The notes under the pieces are model-generated. The model saw nothing but the letters and a program-made list of their open reading frames with translations, ran no database searches and was not told the origin of the DNA. 64,000 nucleotides of DNA. It comes from Chamaelirium japonicum (Eukaryota > Streptophyta > Magnoliopsida > Liliales > Melanthiaceae). A program made the position numbers and the translations under genes. The DNA lies in NCBI GenBank assembly GCA_947650365.1, contig OX393557.1, positions 28,324,827 through 28,388,826 of the forward strand, given 5' to 3'. Below, one piece after another: positions 22,792 through 64,000 of the stretch (its first letter is position 1; every line of letters starts with the position of its first letter).

Positions 22792-24106
22792 ACTCTCTTG
22801 CCCCAAAACCCGGGGCGTAAGGGGAGGTCCACCAAAGGGTATTTAAGAACACCATCGTCCAGCCCCTAGCCGATGTGGGACTAACCCAACACATGTGTGA
22901 CGCCAAAGATTTAAAGTAATCAGTGTAGTGCCTTAGTGTCGGTCGACTTAGGCGAAGCGCCATTTTGGTCTAACCAATATCGGGACACATAGCGTTTTAC
23001 TTTTGCACTTAAAGAGGCTATTATTGCTCCCTTTACCTATTGATTTTATTATTTAGTATATTTATTTTACATTTTATATAGTTAAAGGTTGGGTTAATGA
23101 TTGGTCACCAATGTAATATGTGCAATTTTGAATTTTATTTCAGGTGAAGCTTAAAGGCCGTATGTCTCAACATTCAGAGAGCTCATAAACCAGGGATGAT
23201 ATATCTTCTCCCAAGTAATGGGAGAAGAGAAGCGTGGTTGTGCTTGCATATACGGTTTGAGAGTTTCTCCTTCGAATATCTTTGGTACAAGATCCAACTA
23301 TCAGGAGGCCTTAAGAAAGGAATGATGCTATAAGAGATGCTAAAGAGAAGGTATAACATATGGAGGTGTCAATGGTGTGGTGTCTACAATAATGCCGTTC
23401 ATACATCAATAATTCATCGGTATGCAAATAAATACTAGAAACTGTGCATCATCCGAGGCATCTGGACATGTAAGAATTTTTTTTTTTTTTTTTCTGTTTC
23501 AAATTAAGTGTGATCATTTAACATGTAGATCATAAGATTTTTTGTTTGTTTTAAATTGAGTGTTATCCCTCTAACTTGCATATTTTATTAAACAATTTTA
23601 AAACTAGTCTAAAACATTATTGTTTATAAGTTAACGACTATTTCGGTACTGCCATGGTTCCATTGCAACTGTTATCACCTTACTCATAATTATGTATGTT
23701 CCATCTTCCAAGGATTATTTCACCTTCAACATGACTTGTATAACAACTAGTGCATGCTTGTGTCGATTGGCACGAAGCGAGAGCCTTTGGCGCCAAGGTC
23801 GGCTTGATTTGAATTGAGGCCTAAGGCAAAAATTGTTAAATGTGATTTTTTTTTATATTAATATAGTAATATAAACAAAATTAAATTTTCAAGTAGCATT
23901 AAGATTTTTATCTTATATGGGTTCTTAGGTTTTTATTTCTCAATGCTCTTAGGCTGTTTAAATACATTGTGCCCTTCTTTTCGTATGGGCTTTTGGTAAT
24001 TTAAATGGCTTTGAGTTTTGGAGGGGCCTTCTTTCACATGGGGCCTTAGGCGGCCTTAATGGCCTTATGGTCAAGTAGGCCCTGTTTGGAGCGACCCCCC
24101 CCGGAG
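22792..24106. other. Intergenic DNA, repeat-derived, no gene seen
   Basis: 22793-22960 reads like an LTR-derived fragment. About 23785-24090 has repeated 'gggccttaggcggcc'-like words, probably an old small DNA element. No coding evidence. Confidence 0.35.
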
Positions 24107-24276
24107 AAAGAGTGAGAGAGACGGAGAGAGAGAGAGATTTGTGGGGAAGAGAGAGAGAGAGAGACGGAGAAAGAGAGAGAGATTGTGAGGAAGAGAGAGA
24201 CGGAGAGAGAGAGAGAGAGATCGTGGGCAAAAGAGAGAGACAGGGGGGGAGAGAAAGAGATCGTGGGGAAGAAAGA

Positions 24277-24350
<74 letters not shown>

Positions 24351-24449
24351 GTGAGGAAGTGAGAAAGAGACGGGGAGAAAGAGATATACAGAGAAAGAGA
24401 GATCATGGGGAAGAGATAGAGATCATGGGGAAGAGAGAGAGATCATGGA

Positions 24450-24515
<66 letters not shown>

Positions 24516-24602
24516 GAAGAGAGAGAGATCGTGGGGAAGAGAGAGAGAGATACGGAGAGAGAGAGAGAAATCATGGGGAAGAGAGATCATGGAAAAGAGA
24601 GA

Positions 24603-24634
<32 letters not shown>

Positions 24635-24679
24635 CAGAGAGAGAGATCGTGAGGAAGAGAGAGACGGAGAGAGAGAGAA

Positions 24680-24711
<32 letters not shown>

Positions 24712-24735
24712 TGTGTGTGTGTGTGTGTGTGTGTG
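24107..24735. repeat. GA-rich microsatellite/minisatellite, about 630 bp
   Basis: Long (AG)n tracts punctuated by variants of 'atcgtggggaagagag', ending in (TG)n at about 24712-24736. The long Arg/Glu-rich and Ser/Leu-rich frames across it are artefacts. Confidence 0.92.
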
Positions 24736-24739
24736 TTTG

Positions 24740-25427
24740 AATGATTAGGGAGGTATCTATGGTCATTTTTGTCTAGTCGGTATGTGTTTTTGTCTAGTCA
24801 GCATGTAGACTGCCATGCCATGTTATATATATTTTTACTTGGGAGAGCGGAGTTATGACTCGTTGTTACTTGGTCGGTCACACACAAAATTCTACAGTAA
24901 ATTGATCATTGCTGGATTCATTTTTTGTAGGGTTGGTATTGTTATCCTTAAAAGATGCATACACAAGCAAGGATGGAATGACCATGATGTCGAAGCCATC
25001 ATCTACTTCAGAATTTTAAGAGAATGCTTCTGAGAAAGGGAATGCATATAAGAAATCTAGTTAAAAGTTGTAATTTTTATTAATTTTTATTTGTTGGTTA
25101 TGTGTCAGTATAATACATGATTCATTGGAACATTTTATTTATTGGGTGTTTAAATTTTGCCTCAAACTTGTTTTGTAAATTTTAGTTGAAAGACTTTGTG
25201 ATTCTTGCAATTTGGTCTATACAAATCTATTTCTCCAGGTTATAGGAGCTGTGTTGACATACAATGTGAATTATGTGTTGTATTGATGTTGAAAATTATG
25301 TTATAAATTCTTATAGAAGATAAAATATTAATATAAAATATTTAATTATTTTTTTCATCAAGAAGAATATATAAGAGTTGCAGTCGGAGTCACAGTCAAG
25401 CAAGCAAGAGTGTTGACGATAAGGGCC
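24740..25427. other. Intergenic AT-rich DNA, no gene seen
   Basis: 24788-24810 is an inverted match to 8121-8143 (a 'gtctagtcagcatgtagac' block). Nothing else was recognised. Confidence 0.4.
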
Positions 25428-25436
25428 TAGAAAGAT

Positions 25437-25702
25437 AGGTTATTTTGACTTTGCCCCCCAAGTTTTGCCTTGAATTAGACTTTACCCCCTATCTTTTCAT
25501 TAATTAGAGTTTACAGCCCAAAACTAACTGTTCCGTCGTCTCACCATCCAAGAGAAAGGGTGAGCTGACGGAAAAGAAATAAAGTTTTGAAGGATGAGCC
25601 GGCGGAACAGTTAGTTTTGGGGGGGTAAACTCTAATTAATGGAAATATGAAGGGTAAAGTCTAATTCAAGATAAAGTTTAGGGGGCAAAGTCAAAATAAC
25701 CC
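25437..25702. mobile_element. Complete Mutator-type MITE with 9-bp target duplication
   Basis: 266 bp. Ends 'aggttattttgactttgccc' and 'gggcaaagtcaaaataaccc' are inverted, with further inner inverted arms ('actaactgttccg'). The flanking 9-bp duplication 'tagaaagat' is identical (25428-25436 and 25703-25711), as expected for Mutator-like elements. No coding. Lies about 620 bp upstream of the JAC1 start codon. Confidence 0.88.
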
Positions 25703-25775
25703 TAGAAAGATCTGCCCCGGTTTCAACGAACACACAACACGGAAGCACACAGCTGCTGGGTGGCCGGGAAAGAAA

Positions 25776-25919
25776 AAAGTTTTCAGTACATCCCGCGTAC
25801 CATACAACCGTGGTGTCCAGGGCCCCCAGGTCCTATCAGCACGCTTGGCGTCCGCTACCCCCATGTTGAATCACAGTGGTGCCGCGGTTGTATAGTACGC
25901 AAGAAATGCTGAGAATTTT
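25776..25919. repeat. 144-bp element with ~35-bp inverted ends in the JAC1 5' region
   Basis: Left end 'cgcgtaccatacaaccg' and right end 'cggttgtatagtacgc' are inverted within longer imperfect 35-bp arms. No clear target duplication. About 400 bp upstream of the start codon, so it may overlap the promoter. Confidence 0.6.
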
Positions 25920-26049
25920 CCCGCCGGAAAGATGGTTTTTATCCGTTATCCCCTCCCTCCTCCGGGCCCCACCTTGGGCGCCACCCTCTTGCCGCGATAC
26001 GGATACACTCCTCCTCCCTTGACGTCCTTTTTGGGAGCATTCGGACATC

Positions 26050-26325
26050 GTGAGCCAGAAGAAAACCCGGCGAGCGGATATGGACTCCTCGTCTCCTCCA
26101 CGCCACCCCGAAATCCCCATCCTCTCTTCCCCACCACACGTCGACCCCAGCCCCATGGCCCAGCAAACCCTAACCCTCATCCTCACTCCGGCACTACCTC
26201 TTGTCCCCTTCTCCTCGGATCACAGCCCCAATCCTCGACCGCACCGGCGAATTCGAGAGCTCCGATCCGGCCCCCGGGACTCCCGCCGTCGCCGGACGGT
26301 CCCAGGGCTTCCCCGGATCTTCGAT
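26050..26325 (+). other. JAC1 5' leader, or an in-frame N-terminal extension
   Basis: An upstream ATG at 26050 is in frame with the chosen JAC1 start and no stop intervenes, which would add 92 residues. The extension (MSQKKTRRADMDSSSPP...) is low-complexity and proline/serine-rich, unlike the conserved MEKLSDRPHRYSDVDFNDVF start. It is therefore treated as leader. No clear TATA box was seen. Confidence 0.45.
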
Positions 26326-61282
<34,957 letters not shown>

Positions 61283-61905
61283 GTATTTGGAGCTCCTTAT
61301 TCGTAATGTGAAACTAGGTTATTGTTCCCCATATAGGCGTCTTTAAGCTGCACGGAAGAAGCTAAGTACTCAAATTGCACCTGAACATATCTGTCACCAC
61401 ATAGTACTAGAGAGGGCGCGACTCTTCATGTTGGGAAATACTCTTATGATGAATGAGTAAGAACATCTTATGAGAAATGGTAATTATGGCTAGGATAATA
61501 AACAAATTCCCACAAATGAATTTCTAAGTAATAAACTAAATCATGAAGTCGGCATCGTTTGATTGTTTGTTTAAAGCCCGCTTTGAAAATTTTTTGTGCC
61601 TAGTTTTTTGGTCCTGCTTGTGTGTGTAGCAGTGTTAGTAACTAAGCAGAAAATTAACTGCGTTCACTTGCTACTTGATTTCAACGTGCAAGTTTTTATT
61701 AGATATGACCAATTTAATACAGTAGATATGGATAGTTTAGTATAACACATGTTCTCAAAGACTAAAAGCTCTGGATAGTGGATTGTAAAATTGTTCATTT
61801 CATGCAACATTTATATAAATGGCCAACTTAGCTCTGGACCCATTTTTGCACAAGTGAAGCAAAAGCTAAATTCAACATGTTAATATCTCAAAGTGGGGTG
61901 TATAG
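61283..61905. other. JAC1 intron 9, first part, nothing recognised
   Basis: Follows the exon 9 donor. The expected last exon (EAWDHFN-like) was not found here. Confidence 0.4.
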
Positions 61906-62466
61906 TAGGGGTGCAACTCGGGTCGGGTTGGTTCGGGTTTGAGCCAAACCAGAACCGACCCGAAAGTTATCGGTTCTACTATTTTCTAACCCGACCCAAC
62001 CCAAATTCTATATAAATGACAACCCGAACCAAATCGGGTTGGTTCGGGTCGGTTCTCGGATCTGATTTAAACTAGGGGTGCAACTTGGGTCATATTGAAA
62101 CTATAGGGTGCAATGGTTCTGATTTAAACTAATGGCCGAGTTGAACCATGAGGTGCAATGGGTCTGATTTAAACTAATGGCCTAGTTGAACAATGGGGTG
62201 CAATGGGTCTGATATAAGCTAATGGCCTAGTTTAAACAAATGGCCGAGTTGCACCCCTAGTTTAAACTAATGGCCGAGTTACACCCCTAGTATAAGGATC
62301 CGGGTCGGGTTGGTTCGGGTTTACCCGAGCCCTAACCCAGAACCGACCAGATTTAGTCGGGTCAAGATATATCGAAACCGAACCAACCCAAAATTTAAAA
62401 ATACCCGACCCATTTAGTTCGGGTTGGTTCGGTTCTCGGGTTTACTCGACCCAAGTTGCACCCCTA
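61906..62466. mobile_element. hAT-type MITE with a second related MITE inside
   Basis: Ends 'taggggtgcaactcggg' and 'caagttgcacccctag' are inverted. The duplication 'gtgtatag' is identical (61898-61905, 62467-62474). Inside, 62073-62259 is a second copy of the same ends with its own near-identical flanks 'atttaaac'/'gtttaaac'. That inner copy carries tandem repeats of 'ctgatttaaactaatggcc'. Confidence 0.82.
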
Positions 62467-62689
62467 GTGTATAGTTTCGGTTTCGGTCCAATCGGTCAAA
62501 AATTGAAATTTAGACTGAAACAATGGAATTTTTTGAAATAGTAAAAAGGGGTTTTTAGATTTTTTTTTTTTGAAAATTTAAGTCTTTTATAGTTGTGTAT
62601 ACATATTTACATGAATTATTTAAAGAAAATATAGTAAACTAAAGAAAAAAAATTCAGAAATTAATATAAATTTACACTGTTTTCATCAC

Positions 62690-63250
62690 GAAGAAGACAA
62701 AATCACACTTCTTCGTTCGTCCAAGTAATTTCTTGTTCACTTGTTCAACTGAACGCATCATCATCAGCCCCTGATGCACCACTATAATCTCTGGCTGACG
62801 GACCAAGTCCACTGCCACTGTCATTGGTATCATGAACAAATTGCGTCAAAATCTAGCCTCTCTCAATTCGCTTTCGATGGGTCCGTCTCGAATCTAAGAC
62901 CGTCTGTCAATATTGAGTAATTTCCTCTTCTGTCTCGATATCTGAACGACCCATGGTGGATAAAATATGGGTGCCTGTATGTCTGAACTCCTGGATCCGT
63001 CCCTTCTTCTTTGGTTGCCTAGGGGTCTGAAGCTGAACTCCGTCGTATTCCCCGCTCCTTAATAGTGTACGCATGAATACTATGACATCAAGCGGAGCCT
63101 CCAAGCACTCTGCTACATCGGAAAAACAGTCGGCAAGGTGTTGCTTCAACCGTGTAACACTTTCACTTCTTGTCTATTTTCCACAATATTTACACTGTGG
63201 CTTATGCTTCTTTGTGTCTAAGGGGAACCTGTGGATACACTGTATAGTAT
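62690..63250 (-). pseudogene. Remnant of hAT transposase N-terminus (BED zinc finger)
   Basis: Minus strand at about 63215-62907 reads KHKPQCKYCGK, an in-frame stop, then SVTRLKQHLADCFSDVAECL and TPRQPKKKGRIQEF. This is the pattern of the BED-type finger and following linker of plant hAT transposases. Further left are only short acidic/serine pieces (DTNDSGSGLGPSARDYSGAS). The catalytic core is absent, so it is an internally deleted relic. Confidence 0.6.
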
Positions 63251-63479
63251 GTACTAACACAAATGAAAATCATATATAATAACATAGGCTACACCGCCAA
63301 CCCCGTAACCCTCACAACCAACAAGAGTTCAAGGTGGTTGAAAACTCACTATCCTCCTGGTCCTATTGATACTTGGAATTCCGCACCGCCCTCTGCTCCG
63401 TGCCCACTCGATATAAATTATTCTCATAACGTGTTATATTGGGACTGATACTCTATGATGTACGGATGATATACATCAT

Positions 63480-64000
63480 CCGACACATCCCAAAGAACCC
63501 CTACTCACGAGTACAACTGTCGAGATTCACTGCTACTGGAACAAGTTCTGCGACCGTATCCATATGTTTTTATACTGGGATGAAGACTTGGATATCCATA
63601 ATAATGAGACGATCCACCATAACTATATGCATCTGGATAGTCATAATGTGGTGATGCAAAGTATCCATATCTAGCCGTACTGATCGCCCATCAATGTTCA
63701 TACCATCAAATGCCGAGGATAAACTAGCCCTTGCATAGCTCGACCGTGCTTCGCTCAAATCATATGGAACGTCCATTGAGTCTGCGCTCTTACGACGATT
63801 CTTAGACTGAGAGAATCTACCATCATTTCGTGCCACCTCTAGTGCCATACGGTCGTCATCGTGTGTGACATGGTTCCACTGGTCGGCTGTGAAAGCCATA
63901 GGAGACCAATGATGTTGTGAATACTTTGGTACAAAACCACTGCCACCACCACCACCACCACCGTCAGCACCTAAAATGCTACTGTAACTGACATCGCTGC
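63480..64000 (-). pseudogene. Possible hAT transposase C-terminal tail, continuing past the window
   Basis: Minus strand from 64000: a glycine run, MAFTADQWNHVTHDDDRMAL, NRRKSADSMDVPYDLSEARS, then, after a frame change, YDYPDAYSYGGSSHYYGYPS. Tyr/Gly/Ser-rich tails like this follow the dimerisation domain in some plant hAT proteins. The assignment rests on composition and neighbourhood only. Confidence 0.35.

Noticed and set aside
24071-24744. Arg/Glu-rich and Ser/Leu-rich frames up to 144 codons
   Set aside because: They follow the GA minisatellite on both strands and have no conserved start or domain.

Overview
This window is nuclear DNA from a flowering plant, most likely a monocot. It holds parts of two intron-containing plant genes whose first exons are much more GC-rich than their later exons, a gradient typical of monocots. 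Around them is a dense layer of plant transposable elements. The species cannot be read from the sequence; a palm-like or other non-grass monocot is only a guess. A run of exactly 500 N (414-913) is an assembly gap.

Host genes. (1) On the minus strand, 15512 down to 13628, eight in-phase exons (266 codons) encode the N-terminal part of a G-box-binding-factor type bZIP transcription factor, up to the basic DNA-binding region. The leucine-zipper exons were not found in the 13.6 kb to the left. (2) On the plus strand, 26326 to 61282, nine in-phase exons (719 codons) encode JAC1, the auxilin-like J-domain protein needed for chloroplast photorelocation. Only a very short last exon seems to lie beyond the window. 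The two genes diverge and are about 10.8 kb apart.

Regions. 1-13.6 kb: AT-rich repeat-filled DNA with an hAT element carrying a nested Mutator-type MITE, and fold-back elements sitting inside AT/CT microsatellites. 13.6-15.5 kb: the bZIP gene. 15.9-25.9 kb: an hAT MITE, a decayed MULE transposase, a CACTA end, an LTR pair with an interior of only 114 bp, a GA minisatellite and a complete Mutator-type MITE. 26.3-61.3 kb: JAC1. Its first intron (9.4 kb) holds hAT copies, a microsatellite-flanked fold-back element and a minus-strand non-autonomous LTR element. Its sixth intron (18.8 kb) holds a broken chromodomain Ty3/Gypsy element whose 5' LTR was split by a second, gag-only Ty3/Gypsy-type element carrying three tandem-repeat arrays. 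61.3-64 kb: hAT MITEs and hAT transposase remnants.

The most unusual items are the gag-only element with three hairpin-forming arrays (67-bp, ~107-bp and ~120-bp units), the fold-back elements flanked by microsatellites, and a conserved chloroplast-movement gene stretched over more than 35 kb by transposon-filled introns. I saw no tRNA or rRNA gene, CRISPR array, or viral element outside the LTR class.
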